From contig JAHDHQ010000016.1 in assembly GCA_020631235.1 (NCBI GenBank), forward strand, positions 1 to 64,000: DNA of 64,000 nt. Direction: 5' to 3'. Of this stretch, positions 35,563 to 45,620 are shown in pieces. Made by a program: the position numbers and the translations under genes. Within the stretch, counting starts at the first letter, position 1; every line of letters starts with the position of its first letter. The stretch is from Saprospiraceae bacterium (GTDB lineage: Bacteria > Bacteroidota > Bacteroidia > Chitinophagales > Saprospiraceae). Under the pieces are notes generated by a model. The model was given only the letters and a program-made list of their open reading frames with translations, did not search any database and was not told the DNA's origin.

Positions 35563-37998
35563 ATGAAGCTTTCTTTACAGTGGTTAAAAAGACATGTTGA
35601 TTTAGATTTAGATCAGCAGCAAATTTCGGAAATCCTTACAGATATCGGATTAGAGGTAGAGGGTATGGAGGAAATCGAGTCCATCAAAGGTGGTCTTGAA
35701 GGTATAGTTGTGGGTGAAGTAAAAACTTGTGGACAGCACCCCAATGCCGATCGTTTGTCTATTACCACCGTCGATTATGGTATAGGTAAAGATGTACAAA
35801 TTGTTTGTGGAGCACCGAATGTTGCAGCTGGACAAAAAGTATTAATAGCTACGCCTGGTACTAAATTATATGATAATGAAGGAGGGTCCTTTACCATTAA
35901 AGAAGGTAAAATAAGAGGAGAAGCTTCGCTAGGTATGATATGTGCGGAAGATGAGTTAGGATTAGGTAGTAGTCATGATGGGATTATGGTTCTGCCTCCT
36001 GAAGTTAGCGTTGGTACCTTGGCCAAGGATTATTTTGAGGTGAGTACGGATGTAGTTTATGATATTGGTCTAACGCCAAATCGTTCAGATGGTACTAATC
36101 ACTTAGGTAGTGCAAAGGATTTAGCGGCCTATATTAAAGTAAACATCAACCCTGAAATCCAATGTAAGGATCACACAAGTCACAGTGTAAATTACACAGA
36201 AGAAGAACCTATTAAGGTGATCGTTGAGGATTATAATGATTGTCCTAGATTTTCTGGGGTTTTACTTAAAAATATTGTAATTAAAGAATCACCAAGTTTT
36301 ATAAAAAACTATTTAAATGCTATAGGTGTACGGCCCATTAACAATGTAGTGGACATTACCAATTTTATTCTACACGACATTGGACAACCTCTGCATGCTT
36401 ATGATGCTGAAAAGATAGCAGCTAAAACGATTTTAGTAAAAAAACTTCCAAAAGACACACCTTTTTTAAGTCTTGACGAAAAAGAAAGAAAATTATTAGC
36501 TGATGATTTAATGGTTTGTGATGGAAATAGCAAACCCATGTGTATTGCAGGAGTGTTTGGTGGTTTAGAAAGCGGTGTAACAGAAGGGACGACGAGCATG
36601 TTTTTAGAGGCAGCACATTTCAATGCTAAATCTGTACGTGTTTCCAGCACCAAGCATAATTTGAGAACAGATGCAGCAAAGGTTTTTGAGAAAGGTAGCG
36701 ACCCAAATATTACTACGACAGCTATAAATATGGCAGTCCATTTATTAGAAGAGTTTGCGGATGCCAAAGTGGCGTCGAAATTAATCGATATTTACCCTAA
36801 AGTAATAGCCCCGGCCAAGATAGAAATAAAAGTTTCCCATGTAAATCGATTAATGGGAGCTGATCTTGGTTCTGATGAAATTCTTAAAATTTTGTCAGCT
36901 TTAGAAATTGAAACTGAAAATGTTGATGGGGAAAAAATAATTTGCCATATTCCAACGAATAAAGCAGATGTTTTAAGGGAAGTGGATGTTATAGAAGAGA
37001 TTCTGCGTATATATGGATTTAACAAAATTGAACTTCCTCAAAAATTATCTTCTACATTACAATTTGCCGACTATCCAAATAAGCGACTATTTAAAGAACG
37101 AATATCAGCTTATTGTGCACATCAAGGATATAACGAAATGATGGGCTTGTCGCTTATTGAGTCTAACAAATATGCGACACTAGACTCGGTAAAAGAGCAG
37201 GAGATGGTTTTTATTAATAATACAAGTAATGTGCATCTTGATATCATGCGACCAGATATGATGTTGTCAGGATTACAATCGGTAAGACACAACATAAATT
37301 ACCAGCAAAATGATTTGGCGTTATTTGAATTTGGAAAATCATATCGAAAAGAAGAAGCGTTTGTAGAAACAGAGTATTTGAGTGTTTTCTTAAGTGGAAA
37401 CTCCCAGAAAGAGTCTTGGAAAAACGAAGGAAAAGGTGTATCCGACTTTTATGAGCTCAAGGGTATGGTTAAGCAAATATTAAATCTTATTGGGATACAA
37501 AAACATCAAACTTCAGAAATAGAGGATGATCAATGGGTGTATGGCTTAAATTATCATCAAGGACCTAGGAGTTTAGCAAAATTTGGTTTGTTGAGTGAGG
37601 GTGTGTTGAAAAAAGCTGGTATAGAGCAGCAAGTTTTTTATGCGGAATTTCCGATTAGCCATTTATTTGATGCAAGTAAAAAGCAAAAGCTTACTGTTCG
37701 TGAAATAAGTAAATTTCCAAGTATTCGTCGTGATTTAGCCATTGTAGTGGACGAAGCTGTAAAGTACCAATCTATAGCAGTAATAGCTAAGAAAACTGCA
37801 AAATCATTATTGTCGGAGATAGATCTTTTTGATGTTTATCGACATGATGAACATGTAGGAAAGGGTAAAAAATCGTACGCTATAAAGTTTGTTTTCTCAG
37901 ATGTCCAAAAGACTTTAAAAGATAAGGAAATAGAAAAAATAATGAAGCAACTTATAACGAAATTAAGCAGTGAATTAGGCGCTGTAATTCGATCATAA
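35563..37998 (+). CDS. pheT: Phenylalanyl-tRNA synthetase beta subunit
   Basis: 811 residues, normal length. Charges tRNA-Phe with phenylalanine as an alpha2-beta2 heterotetramer. Domains: N-terminal B1, tRNA-binding OB domain (~40-150, IVVGEVKTCGQHPNADRLSI), B3/B4 editing domain (~200-390), B5, B7 and C-terminal FDX-ACB domain (~720-811, ISKFPSIRRDLAIVVDEAVK). pheS is not adjacent here; it must lie elsewhere. Downstream a hairpin (38013) and a noncoding region with a candidate 6S RNA separate it from rny. Confidence 0.95.
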   Translation: MKLSLQWLKRHVDLDLDQQQISEILTDIGLEVEGMEEIESIKGGLEGIVVGEVKTCGQHPNADRLSITTVDYGIGKDVQIVCGAPNVAAGQKVLIATPGTKLYDNEGGSFTIKEGKIRGEASLGMICAEDELGLGSSHDGIMVLPPEVSVGTLAKDYFEVSTDVVYDIGLTPNRSDGTNHLGSAKDLAAYIKVNINPEIQCKDHTSHSVNYTEEEPIKVIVEDYNDCPRFSGVLLKNIVIKESPSFIKNYLNAIGVRPINNVVDITNFILHDIGQPLHAYDAEKIAAKTILVKKLPKDTPFLSLDEKERKLLADDLMVCDGNSKPMCIAGVFGGLESGVTEGTTSMFLEAAHFNAKSVRVSSTKHNLRTDAAKVFEKGSDPNITTTAINMAVHLLEEFADAKVASKLIDIYPKVIAPAKIEIKVSHVNRLMGADLGSDEILKILSALEIETENVDGEKIICHIPTNKADVLREVDVIEEILRIYGFNKIELPQKLSSTLQFADYPNKRLFKERISAYCAHQGYNEMMGLSLIESNKYATLDSVKEQEMVFINNTSNVHLDIMRPDMMLSGLQSVRHNINYQQNDLALFEFGKSYRKEEAFVETEYLSVFLSGNSQKESWKNEGKGVSDFYELKGMVKQILNLIGIQKHQTSEIEDDQWVYGLNYHQGPRSLAKFGLLSEGVLKKAGIEQQVFYAEFPISHLFDASKKQKLTVREISKFPSIRRDLAIVVDEAVKYQSIAVIAKKTAKSLLSEIDLFDVYRHDEHVGKGKKSYAIKFVFSDVQKTLKDKEIEKIMKQLITKLSSELGAVIRS

Positions 37999-38012
37999 GG
38001 GGACGAAATATT

Positions 38013-38044
38013 GAAAACAATCTAGCAAATAAAGAATTGTTTTC
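38013..38044 (+). terminator. Hairpin after pheT, possible weak terminator
   Basis: Perfect 9-bp stem GAAAACAAT / ATTGTTTTC with a 14-base loop, 15 bp after the pheT stop. No separate T-run beyond the TTTT inside the stem, so it may be a stability hairpin. It supports the ncRNA downstream being a separate unit. Confidence 0.45.
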
Positions 38045-38074
38045 TAATAACTAAAGTGGGAAAATAATATTGAT

Positions 38075-38082
38075 TAACTTTG
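38075..38082 (+). promoter_or_regulatory. Candidate -7 element of the 6S-like RNA
   Basis: TAACTTTG matches TAnnTTTG. It lies about 30-40 bp before the 5' arm of the structured RNA at 38118, so transcription could begin near 38088. No clear -33 element. Confidence 0.35.
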
Positions 38083-38088
38083 AGTTAG

Positions 38089-38280
38089 ATATTATAGAAA
38101 AAAATATTTCTTAACAAGGAAATGGGAGAGGAGCGAGTTGAGGATTTATAGGATAGAATCGATCAATACAATATATACATAAAGACTACTATCATTATTT
38201 TTTGCATAAAGTAGCATTGAAGTATTGAACTATATACAGGCGAAAGGCCAAAATCTAGGCCCTCTCACACCATTGCCAAA
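38089..38280 (+). ncRNA. Candidate 6S RNA (SsrS-like) between pheT and rny
   Basis: No open frame lies here, but the strand folds into one long interrupted hairpin. The terminal helix is AATGG (38121-38125) and GAGAGG (38126-38131) against CCTCTC (38261-38266) and CCATT (38270-38274), with a three-base bulge; GG/CC extends it outward. Next inward are GATTT/AAATC, then an asymmetric central bubble whose 3' side carries a small hairpin GGC-GAAAG-GCC (38239-38249). The distal helix is TCAATAC (38163-38169) against GTATTGA (38222-38228), with apical pair CTACT/AGTAG. This long rod with a central bubble is the layout of 6S RNA, which sequesters RNA polymerase; Bacteroidota 6S RNA families are known. 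Could alternatively be an rny leader. Confidence 0.5.
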
Positions 38281-38291
38281 ATATATATTAA

Positions 38292-39953
38292 ATGAGTTTA
38301 ACCATTTCAGCAATTGTTGGATTAGTTGGAGGATTGATTGTAGGTGGAATTATATCCTACCTGTTTATGGGTCGTCTTTCGGGGAAAAAAATTGAAGAAG
38401 CTAATCGACAAGCAGACCTCACATTAAAGGAGGCGGAATTAACAGCAAAGGGAAAAATCGAATCAGCTGAGAATAAAGCAGAAAGTATCATTTCCAAGGC
38501 AGAATCAAAAAACGAAAGTATAAAGCAAAAGAAAATAGGTGAAGCAAAAGCAAAATTTGCAAAACTTAAAGAGGATTACAACGCATACAAGTCGGAGCAT
38601 AAAGTGGAGATGAAAGAAAGAGAGATGCAAGTTGTGAGTACAGAAAAAGAATTGAAGCTAAAAACGGATAAGTTTAAAGAACAATTAGAATCCATAGAAA
38701 GTAGAGAATCAGAGGCCAAGGCAATACGCAAAAATTTGGACAAGCAATTAAGTATCATTGCTAAGAAGAAAGAAGAATTAGATAGAGCAAACGAAGTGCG
38801 CATTAAAGAGTTAGAAACCATATCTAAACTTTCTGAATCAGAAGCTAAAGAGCAACTATTAGAAGCAGTAAAAGCCAAAGCAGAAACTGATGCCTTAAGT
38901 ATAGAAAAAGAAATTATTGCGAATGCTCGATCAAATGCTAATAAGGATGCTAAGAAAATCGTTATAGAATCCATTCAGCGAATGTGTGCTGAGTATACGA
39001 TAGAGAATACGGTTTCAGTTTTTAACCTAGACTCAGATGATATAAAAGGACAAATTATCGGAAGGGAAGGAAGGAACATTCGGGCTTTAGAAGCAGCTAC
39101 AGGTGCAGAAATCGTTGTAGATGACACTCCAGAAGCGATCATCATTTCTAGTTTCGATCCGATTAGAAGAGAAGTATGTCGATTGTCACTAAAGCGTCTG
39201 GTAGCTGATGGGAGAATACATCCAGCTAAGATCGAAGAAACAGTGGCTAAGGTGAAAAAACAACTAGAAGACCAGATTAAGGAAATAGGAGAGCGAACGG
39301 TTATTGATCTAGATATTCACGGCTTACATCCGAAACTAGTTCGAATGGTTGGTCGTATGCGTTTTAGATCTTCTTATGGTCAAAACCTGTTAAAGCATTC
39401 TATGGAAACCGCTAATCTGTGTGCTGTAATGAGTGCAGAACTAGGTTTAAGTCCTAAACAAATTAAATTAGCTAAACGAGCTGGATTGTTGCACGATATT
39501 GGAAAAGTAGCTGATGAAGAATCAGAATTGCCACATGCACTATTAGGTATGCAAATGTGTGAGAAACATAATGAGCATAAAGTAATTTTAAATGCAGTGG
39601 GAGCCCATCATGACGAGATAGAAATGAACAATATTATCTCACCTATTGTACAAGCTTGTGATGCTATTTCTGGAGCCAGACCGGGAGCTAGAAGAGAAAT
39701 TTTAGAGAGTTATTTGAAGCGAATAGGTGAACTAGAAGATTTAGCGATGTCTTATGAGGGTGTTCAAAAATCTTATGCTATTCAAGCTGGTAGAGAATTA
39801 AGAGTGATTGTAGAAAGTGAAAAAGTGACTGATGGTTATGCAGATGATTTAGCTTTCATGATATCACAGAAAATCCAGGATGAAATGCAATATCCAGGAC
39901 AAGTGAAGGTTACGGTCATTAGAGAAAAACGAGCTACTGCAGTAGCAAAATAG
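38292..39953 (+). CDS. rny: Ribonuclease Y
   Basis: 553 residues, full length. Membrane-anchored endoribonuclease that starts mRNA decay. N-terminal transmembrane helix ([20 protein letters not shown]), long coiled coil (~30-215), KH domain ([19 protein letters not shown], ~255-290) and HD phosphohydrolase domain ([26 protein letters not shown] with the metal-binding HD). ATG 38292 opens the frame directly before the membrane helix. No zapA is seen between pheT and rny, where Bacteroidota commonly have it. Terminated at 39976. Confidence 0.95.
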   Translation: MSLTISAIVGLVGGLIVGGIISYLFMGRLSGKKIEEANRQADLTLKEAELTAKGKIESAENKAESIISKAESKNESIKQKKIGEAKAKFAKLKEDYNAYKSEHKVEMKEREMQVVSTEKELKLKTDKFKEQLESIESRESEAKAIRKNLDKQLSIIAKKKEELDRANEVRIKELETISKLSESEAKEQLLEAVKAKAETDALSIEKEIIANARSNANKDAKKIVIESIQRMCAEYTIENTVSVFNLDSDDIKGQIIGREGRNIRALEAATGAEIVVDDTPEAIIISSFDPIRREVCRLSLKRLVADGRIHPAKIEETVAKVKKQLEDQIKEIGERTVIDLDIHGLHPKLVRMVGRMRFRSSYGQNLLKHSMETANLCAVMSAELGLSPKQIKLAKRAGLLHDIGKVADEESELPHALLGMQMCEKHNEHKVILNAVGAHHDEIEMNNIISPIVQACDAISGARPGARREILESYLKRIGELEDLAMSYEGVQKSYAIQAGRELRVIVESEKVTDGYADDLAFMISQKIQDEMQYPGQVKVTVIREKRATAVAK

Positions 39954-39975
39954 ACTTAAAACGACATAATTGTGG

Positions 39976-40012
39976 AGGCATTTTAGGAAATTAGGTCCTA
40001 AAATGCCTTTTT
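39976..40012 (+). terminator. Intrinsic terminator of rny
   Basis: Perfect 13-bp stem AGGCATTTTAGGA / TCCTAAAATGCCT with a 7-base loop and a run of five T residues, 23 bp after the stop codon. It isolates rny from the ATP synthase operon. Confidence 0.9.
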
Positions 40013-40218
40013 ATGTTTTATATGTAACTTTTCTGTAAAGCGAAGTTAATTTCTGAAAAACCACCAAAGCTTAAATTTAATTTTGCTAAATCAGCTCTTT
40101 AGCACACAAATGCCCATACATTCCAAGGAGCCAAAAATATTTTTTTTAACATTATGTTACTGCTTGATATTGTATAGAAAAAAAGCAATTCAGATTATAA
40201 ATTGATAGTTCATTAAGC

Positions 40219-40226
40219 TATTTTTG
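40219..40226 (+). promoter_or_regulatory. Candidate -7 element upstream of the atp operon
   Basis: TATTTTTG matches TAnnTTTG just ahead of the likely atpB start (40251). A second match, TAATTTTG, lies at 40078-40085. A TTG at 40202 is too close (14 nt) for a canonical -33. If this element is used, the TTG at 40224 is inside the promoter and cannot be the atpB start. Confidence 0.4.
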
Positions 40227-40250
40227 TGGCGAATTTTAAATCGTCAGGCA

Positions 40251-41624
40251 TTGGGGAAGAAATTTATTTTAATCAAGCTTGTTATTGTTGCTCTGTTTTT
40301 TGGCTCTTCACTTACAGCTCAGCAGCATAACCATGACCATAGCGGTCACCATCATGATCATTCATCTCATGACCACAGTGGTCATCACCATGATCACTCA
40401 GGCCACGATCATAGTGGTCACGATCATAGCGGTCACGATCATAGCGGTCACGATCATAGCGGTCACGACCATGCTGCTCATGATCATGGAAGTCATGGGC
40501 ATCATGGACCTGTTTGCGGAGTAGCCCATGACGATACGTTTGATGCAGGAAAAACTGCATTTCATCACATATCAGACGCTAATGTTTATAGTATAGGACC
40601 ATTGCAAATACCTTTGCCATGCTTCTTATATGCACCAGGTACAGGATGGGATGTCTTTATGTCCAGTAAATTAAAATTTGACAAGATTGGTCATGGCGAC
40701 GGAGGCAAAGCATATAATCGGTATGTATTAGACGGAGGATCGATAAGAAGGGTAAAAGATGCTTCATTCCCTATGGGTGATGTGTCAATATCAGGTTTTG
40801 TACATCAAGATGACGGATATTTTGTTTGTCACAATAACAAGTTGTATGAAACTGAGGCAAAGAGCACAGCAGATGGTGGCTTGTTTGGAGGAGGAATTAC
40901 TTCGTTTTATGATTTCTCGTTGACTAAGAATGTTACATCCATGTTGATTGTAACATTTTTGTTAAGTTGGTTGTTCTTATCAATTGCCAGAAGATATAAA
41001 GAAAGAGATGGAATGGCGCCTAAAGGAGCTCAGTCTTTTATGGAAACGATGTTTGTTTTTATTCAAGATGAGGTGGCAAAGCCATTTTTGGGTGCACAAT
41101 ACATGAAGTTTTTGCCATTTCTAATGGCTATTTTCTTCTTTATTCTTGGTTTGAACTTGTTTGGGCAGATCCCATTTTTTGGTGGGTCAAATGTAACGGG
41201 TAATCTTGGTGTTACTATGGTGTTAGGTATTTTAGCCTTCTTGGTTACAAATTTTAGTGGTAATAAGCATTATTGGGAACATATTCTGTGGATGCCTGGT
41301 GTTCCGGCATGGGTTAAAACTATATTAACACCGGTAGAAATATTAGGGATATTTATCAAGCCATTAACCTTAATGTTGCGTTTGTTTGCAAACATTACGG
41401 CGGGACACATGGTGATCATCATTTTTGTGAGTTTGATATTTATTTTTGGTGATTTAGGAAATAACATGGGAGCAGGATATGGTACAGCAGTGGCTTCGAC
41501 ATTATTAACATTGTTTATGATGGCGATAGAGTTACTTGTAGCGTTTATCCAAGCTTTTGCTTTTTGTATTTTGACAGCATCTTATATAAGTGCTGCTGTG
41601 GAAGAAAGTCATGAGCCTCATTAA
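40251..41624 (+). CDS. atpB: F1Fo ATP synthase subunit a, with His-rich N-terminal extension
   Basis: Fo stator subunit that forms the proton half-channels. The C-terminal part holds the family core, including the essential arginine in TLMLRLFANITAGHMVI, with about five transmembrane helices. Unusually, the N-terminus is a signal peptide (GKKFILIKLVIVALFFGSSL, ending TAQ) followed by ~60 residues of His/Asp/Ser/Gly repeats (GHDHSGHDHSGHDH), then ~100 extra residues before the core. There is no ATG: in-frame starts are TTG 40224 and TTG 40251. The latter is preferred since it starts at the signal peptide and clears the promoter element. First gene of atpB-E-F-H-A-G. Confidence 0.85.
   Translation: MGKKFILIKLVIVALFFGSSLTAQQHNHDHSGHHHDHSSHDHSGHHHDHSGHDHSGHDHSGHDHSGHDHSGHDHAAHDHGSHGHHGPVCGVAHDDTFDAGKTAFHHISDANVYSIGPLQIPLPCFLYAPGTGWDVFMSSKLKFDKIGHGDGGKAYNRYVLDGGSIRRVKDASFPMGDVSISGFVHQDDGYFVCHNNKLYETEAKSTADGGLFGGGITSFYDFSLTKNVTSMLIVTFLLSWLFLSIARRYKERDGMAPKGAQSFMETMFVFIQDEVAKPFLGAQYMKFLPFLMAIFFFILGLNLFGQIPFFGGSNVTGNLGVTMVLGILAFLVTNFSGNKHYWEHILWMPGVPAWVKTILTPVEILGIFIKPLTLMLRLFANITAGHMVIIIFVSLIFIFGDLGNNMGAGYGTAVASTLLTLFMMAIELLVAFIQAFAFCILTASYISAAVEESHEPH
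40404..40478 (+). repeat. 15-bp minisatellite in atpB encoding GHDHS repeats
   Basis: Units of CACGATCATAGCGGT at 40404, 40419, 40434 and 40449 (first with one difference), then a degenerate unit at 40464. Codes for H-D-H-S-G pentapeptides. Flanking His-rich codons at 40325-40403 and 40479-40510 are diverged versions. Confidence 0.9.
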
Positions 41625-41663
41625 TGGGCTTTTAACTATATGTGCATTTGCACAATTATTTAA

Positions 41664-41888
<225 letters not shown>

Positions 41889-41964
41889 TCATTGTGAAAA
41901 GATAATGGAAGATGCAACGGTTGGTTGTATCTCCATTTTTTAAAAAATTGTAAAATTAATTGTA

Positions 41965-42477
41965 ATGTTTTTTTTAGCAGATTTTAATGTAATAAGACCT
42001 GATTTCGGACTTCTTTTTTGGACGTCTTTAATCTTTATTCTTTTTTGGCTTTTAATTGGAAAGTTTGCATTTAAGCCTATTGCTCAGGCACTTAGAAAAA
42101 GAGAAAATGATATTCAGGGAGCTTTAGATGAGGCAAAGGCAGCGAGAGAAGAAATGGCTAACCTTAAAGCGGAAAACGAAAAGATACTTGTTGCGGCAAG
42201 AGAAGAAAGAGCTAGTATTTTAAAGGAGGCCAAAGAAGCTAAAAATCAAATGATTAGCGAAGCCAAAGAAAGTGCTAAATCAGAAGCTAATAAGATTTTA
42301 AATTCGGCAAAAGCTGAAATAGAAAATCAGAAAAAACAAGCCTTGAGTGATATTAAAAACCAAGTAGGAATTATGGCTTTGGATATTGCGGAAAAGGTAA
42401 TTAAGAAAGATTTAAAATCAGATTCAAATCAGCAATCGTTTGTGGAGAGTTTGGTTAACGATATAAAAATGAACTAG
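41965..42477 (+). CDS. atpF: ATP synthase subunit b
   Basis: 170 residues: one N-terminal transmembrane helix (LLFWTSLIFILFWLLIGKFA) and a long charged alpha-helical coiled coil (REEMANLKAENEKILVAARE, NSAKAEIENQKKQ), which is the peripheral stalk. Normal length. 4 bp before atpH. Confidence 0.95.
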   Translation: MFFLADFNVIRPDFGLLFWTSLIFILFWLLIGKFAFKPIAQALRKRENDIQGALDEAKAAREEMANLKAENEKILVAAREERASILKEAKEAKNQMISEAKESAKSEANKILNSAKAEIENQKKQALSDIKNQVGIMALDIAEKVIKKDLKSDSNQQSFVESLVNDIKMN

Positions 42478-42481
42478 GCCT

Positions 42482-43021
42482 ATGTCTGTAGGAAGAATAG
42501 CAACAAGATATGCCAAGTCATTGCTTGATTTAAGTATCGATCAAAATCAATTGGAAGATGCAGTAGCAGATATTCAAGGGATGAAAGCTACTATGGCAAG
42601 TAAAGAACTGATAAATTTCTTTAAAAGTCCTGTGATTAAATCGGATAAAAAATTAGCAGTTTATAATGCTGCTTTTGGAGGGAAATTTAAGTCTATAGCA
42701 GACAAATTTTTTCAGCTTGTTATTAAAAAAGGAAGAGAAGATGTATTGCCAGAAATTTGTGATGAATTTTTGCATCAGTATAAGGAGCACAAAGGAATAA
42801 GTGCGATAACAATAGTGTCAGCGTCGAAAATGAGTGCTGAAGCAGAAGCAAAAGTAAAAGCAAGACTGCTTGAAAGCAATGAAACATATTCAAATATTGA
42901 TCTTGAATTTGAAATTGATGAATCGTTAATTGGAGGATTCAAAATTAAGATGGGGGATAAGTTATACGATGCAAGCGTAGCTCATAAATTAGAACAATTA
43001 AGAAAAGAATTTTCAAACTAA
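42482..43021 (+). CDS. atpH: ATP synthase subunit delta
   Basis: 179 residues, OSCP/delta family linking the stalk to the top of F1. N-terminal helical bundle (RIATRYAKSLLDLSIDQNQL) and C-terminal motif (LIGGFKIKMGDKLYDASVAH). Typical size. Sits between atpF and atpA with small gaps. Confidence 0.95.
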   Translation: MSVGRIATRYAKSLLDLSIDQNQLEDAVADIQGMKATMASKELINFFKSPVIKSDKKLAVYNAAFGGKFKSIADKFFQLVIKKGREDVLPEICDEFLHQYKEHKGISAITIVSASKMSAEAEAKVKARLLESNETYSNIDLEFEIDESLIGGFKIKMGDKLYDASVAHKLEQLRKEFSN

Positions 43022-43051
43022 TAAGATTATAACCTTTTAAAATTATATACT

Positions 43052-44638
43052 ATGGTTGGTGTTAGCCCAGAAGAAATATCAGCGATAATCAAAGAACAAT
43101 TATCCGGATTTAAAACTGAAGCAGAACTAGAAGAAGTAGGTTCGGTCCTTCAGGTTGGTGATGGAATTGCACGTGTTTATGGTCTGTCTAAGGCTAGAGC
43201 AGGTGAACTTGTTGAATTTGAGAATGGCGTAAATGCAATTGTTTTGAACCTTGAAGAAGACAATGTAGGAGTTGTACTCATGGGTCCATCTGATGGTATT
43301 AAAGAAGGTTCGACAGTTAGAAGAACTGGTAAAATTGCCTCTATTCAGGTAGGCGAAGAGATTGTAGGTAGGGTGGTTAATACCCTAGGACAGCCTATTG
43401 ATGGTAAAGGAGCCATCGGTGGTGATTTGTACGATATGCCATTAGAGCGTAAAGCACCTGGTGTAATTTACAGACAGCCGGTAACAGAGCCTTTACAGAC
43501 AGGTATTAAAGCGATTGATGCAATGATACCGATTGGTCGTGGACAAAGAGAGTTAATCATTGGTGATAGACAAACTGGTAAAACGGCTATTGCTATAGAT
43601 ACAATCATTAACCAAAAAGAGTTTTATGACCGCGGAGAGCCTGTATTCTGTATATATGTAGCTTCAGGGCAAAAATCTTCAACGGTTGCACAAGTGGCAA
43701 AAGTTTTAGAAGATAATGGAGCGATGGATTACACAGTTATTGTTTCTGCATCGGCTTCAGATCCGGCACCTTTACAGTTCTATGCTCCTTTCGCTGGAGC
43801 TGCCATTGGTGAGTACTTTAGAGATACTGGAAGGCCTGCACTTATTGTTTATGATGATTTATCAAAGCAAGCGGTGGCTTATAGAGAGGTTTCTCTTTTA
43901 TTAAAAAGACCTCCGGGTAGAGAGGCTTATCCTGGTGATGTATTTTACCTTCACTCAAGATTATTAGAAAGAGCTGCTAAGGTTATCGACAATGATGCGA
44001 TTGCACAAACTATGAATGATTTACCTGACTCTTTAAAAAACTCTGGAAAAGTTAGAGGAGGTGGATCATTAACCGCCTTACCAATTATTGAAACACAAGC
44101 TGCGGATGTATCTGCTTATATTCCTACCAATGTAATTTCTATTACAGATGGTCAGATATTCTTAGAATCGAATCTATTTAACTCTGGAATTAGACCTGCG
44201 ATTAATGTAGGTATTTCAGTATCAAGAGTAGGAGGTTCTGCACAGATAAAATCAATGAAAAAAGTATCTGGTACATTAAAGCTTGATCAAGCTCAATATA
44301 GAGAGTTGGAAGCATTCTCTAAATTCGGTTCGGATTTAGATGCGGCTACTTTATCGACATTAGAAAAAGGTAAGCGTAATGTGGAAATATTAAAACAACC
44401 ACAATATTCTCCTTTATCAGTAGAAAATCAAGTGGCTATTATTTATTTGGGTACCAATGGATATTTGAAAGATGTTCCAGTAAATAAAGTGAAAGCTTTT
44501 GAAGAAGAGTTTTTAACGGCACTAGGTCAAAAGCATCCTGAGGTTTTATCTTCTTTCAAAGCAGGTAAATTAGAAAAGGAAAACTTAGAGTTAGTAAAAA
44601 CTTTAGCATTAAACATTGCTAAGTCATATTCAGCTTAA
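43052..44638 (+). CDS. atpA: ATP synthase subunit alpha
   Basis: 528 residues, non-catalytic nucleotide-binding F1 subunit. Walker A GDRQTGKT at 171-178, followed by [20 protein letters not shown] and the family signature [17 protein letters not shown]. Normal length; start at ATG 43052. Confidence 0.97.
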   Translation: MVGVSPEEISAIIKEQLSGFKTEAELEEVGSVLQVGDGIARVYGLSKARAGELVEFENGVNAIVLNLEEDNVGVVLMGPSDGIKEGSTVRRTGKIASIQVGEEIVGRVVNTLGQPIDGKGAIGGDLYDMPLERKAPGVIYRQPVTEPLQTGIKAIDAMIPIGRGQRELIIGDRQTGKTAIAIDTIINQKEFYDRGEPVFCIYVASGQKSSTVAQVAKVLEDNGAMDYTVIVSASASDPAPLQFYAPFAGAAIGEYFRDTGRPALIVYDDLSKQAVAYREVSLLLKRPPGREAYPGDVFYLHSRLLERAAKVIDNDAIAQTMNDLPDSLKNSGKVRGGGSLTALPIIETQAADVSAYIPTNVISITDGQIFLESNLFNSGIRPAINVGISVSRVGGSAQIKSMKKVSGTLKLDQAQYRELEAFSKFGSDLDAATLSTLEKGKRNVEILKQPQYSPLSVENQVAIIYLGTNGYLKDVPVNKVKAFEEEFLTALGQKHPEVLSSFKAGKLEKENLELVKTLALNIAKSYSA

Positions 44639-44662
44639 TAATATCAACAAGCCTTATAAAGC

Positions 44663-45565
44663 ATGTCTGGAAAATTAAAAGAAGTAAGAGAGCGGATTTC
44701 CTCAGTAAAATCGACTATGCAGATTACTAGTGCCATGAAAATGGTATCGGCTGCAAAATTGAGAAGAGCACAACAGGCGATTACAGAAATGCGTCCATAC
44801 TCAGATAGATTAGCCAAAATGTTAAGCAATATACTTTCAAATTTGGAAGGAGAGGCTAATACAAGTTTAGGAACAGCTAGACCTGTAGAAAAGGCAGCAA
44901 TTGTGGTTATTACATCGACAAGAGGTTTATGCGGTGCTTTTAATTCCAACATTATTAAGGCTGCTGCTAATAAAATTGAAGGTGATTACAAAAGGCATTA
45001 TGATGCTGGTAATTTAACTATTTATTGCATTGGTAAAAAGGCATTTGATGCGATGAAACGTAGGTTTCCTACAGCGAATATTGTAGATAAATATGTAAAT
45101 CTTTTCACTGATTTGAGTTTTGACAATGTTTCTGAAGTATCTAAGCAATTGATGCGTGAATTTGAAGGAAATTTGGTTGATGAAGTTCATGTATGCTACA
45201 GCAGGTTCAAAAATGCGGCTGTTCAGTTACCTAATTGCGTTCAGTTTCTTCCTGTTCCAAAAATGGAGGTAGAAGAAAGTGATGAAAAAGCCAAAAAGAT
45301 AAATGCGGATTACGTGTTCGAACCAAGTAAGGAAGAATTATTAGAGCGATTAGTACCTACAATTCTCCAAACTACTTTCCATAAGTATGTGTTAGACAAT
45401 CACGCATCAGAACATGGTGCAAGAATGACGGCTATGGATAAGGCTACAGAAAATGGTGGAGAATTATTGAGAGATCTCAAGATCAGTTATAATAAGGCGC
45501 GTCAAGAATCTATTACGAAAGAAATTTTGGAAATAGTAGGTGGTGCAGCAGCATTGGAAGCCTAA
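44663..45565 (+). CDS. atpG: ATP synthase subunit gamma
   Basis: 300 residues, central rotor shaft. N-terminal helix MSGKLKEVRERISSVKSTMQ and the C-terminal helix (ARMTAMDKATENGGELL) match the family; length is normal. Last gene of the operon: atpD (beta) and atpC (epsilon) do not follow, as is usual in Bacteroidota, where these two are elsewhere. Terminated at 45588. Confidence 0.96.
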   Translation: MSGKLKEVRERISSVKSTMQITSAMKMVSAAKLRRAQQAITEMRPYSDRLAKMLSNILSNLEGEANTSLGTARPVEKAAIVVITSTRGLCGAFNSNIIKAAANKIEGDYKRHYDAGNLTIYCIGKKAFDAMKRRFPTANIVDKYVNLFTDLSFDNVSEVSKQLMREFEGNLVDEVHVCYSRFKNAAVQLPNCVQFLPVPKMEVEESDEKAKKINADYVFEPSKEELLERLVPTILQTTFHKYVLDNHASEHGARMTAMDKATENGGELLRDLKISYNKARQESITKEILEIVGGAAALEA

Positions 45566-45587
45566 TTAATAATTATAAAGAAAATAG

Positions 45588-45619
45588 AAAGCCCGATTTT
45601 TTACAATCGGGCTTTTTTT
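45588..45619 (+). terminator. Terminator of the atp operon
   Basis: Perfect 10-bp stem AAAGCCCGAT / ATCGGGCTTT with an 8-base loop and seven T residues, 23 bp after the atpG stop. It ends one base before the convergent propeller-lipoprotein gene. Confidence 0.9.
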
Positions 45620-45620
45620 A

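Noticed and set aside
40279-40560. Open frames in other phases across the atpB His-rich repeat, both strands
   Set aside because: They arise from the low-complexity 15-bp repeat and have no start context or protein character.
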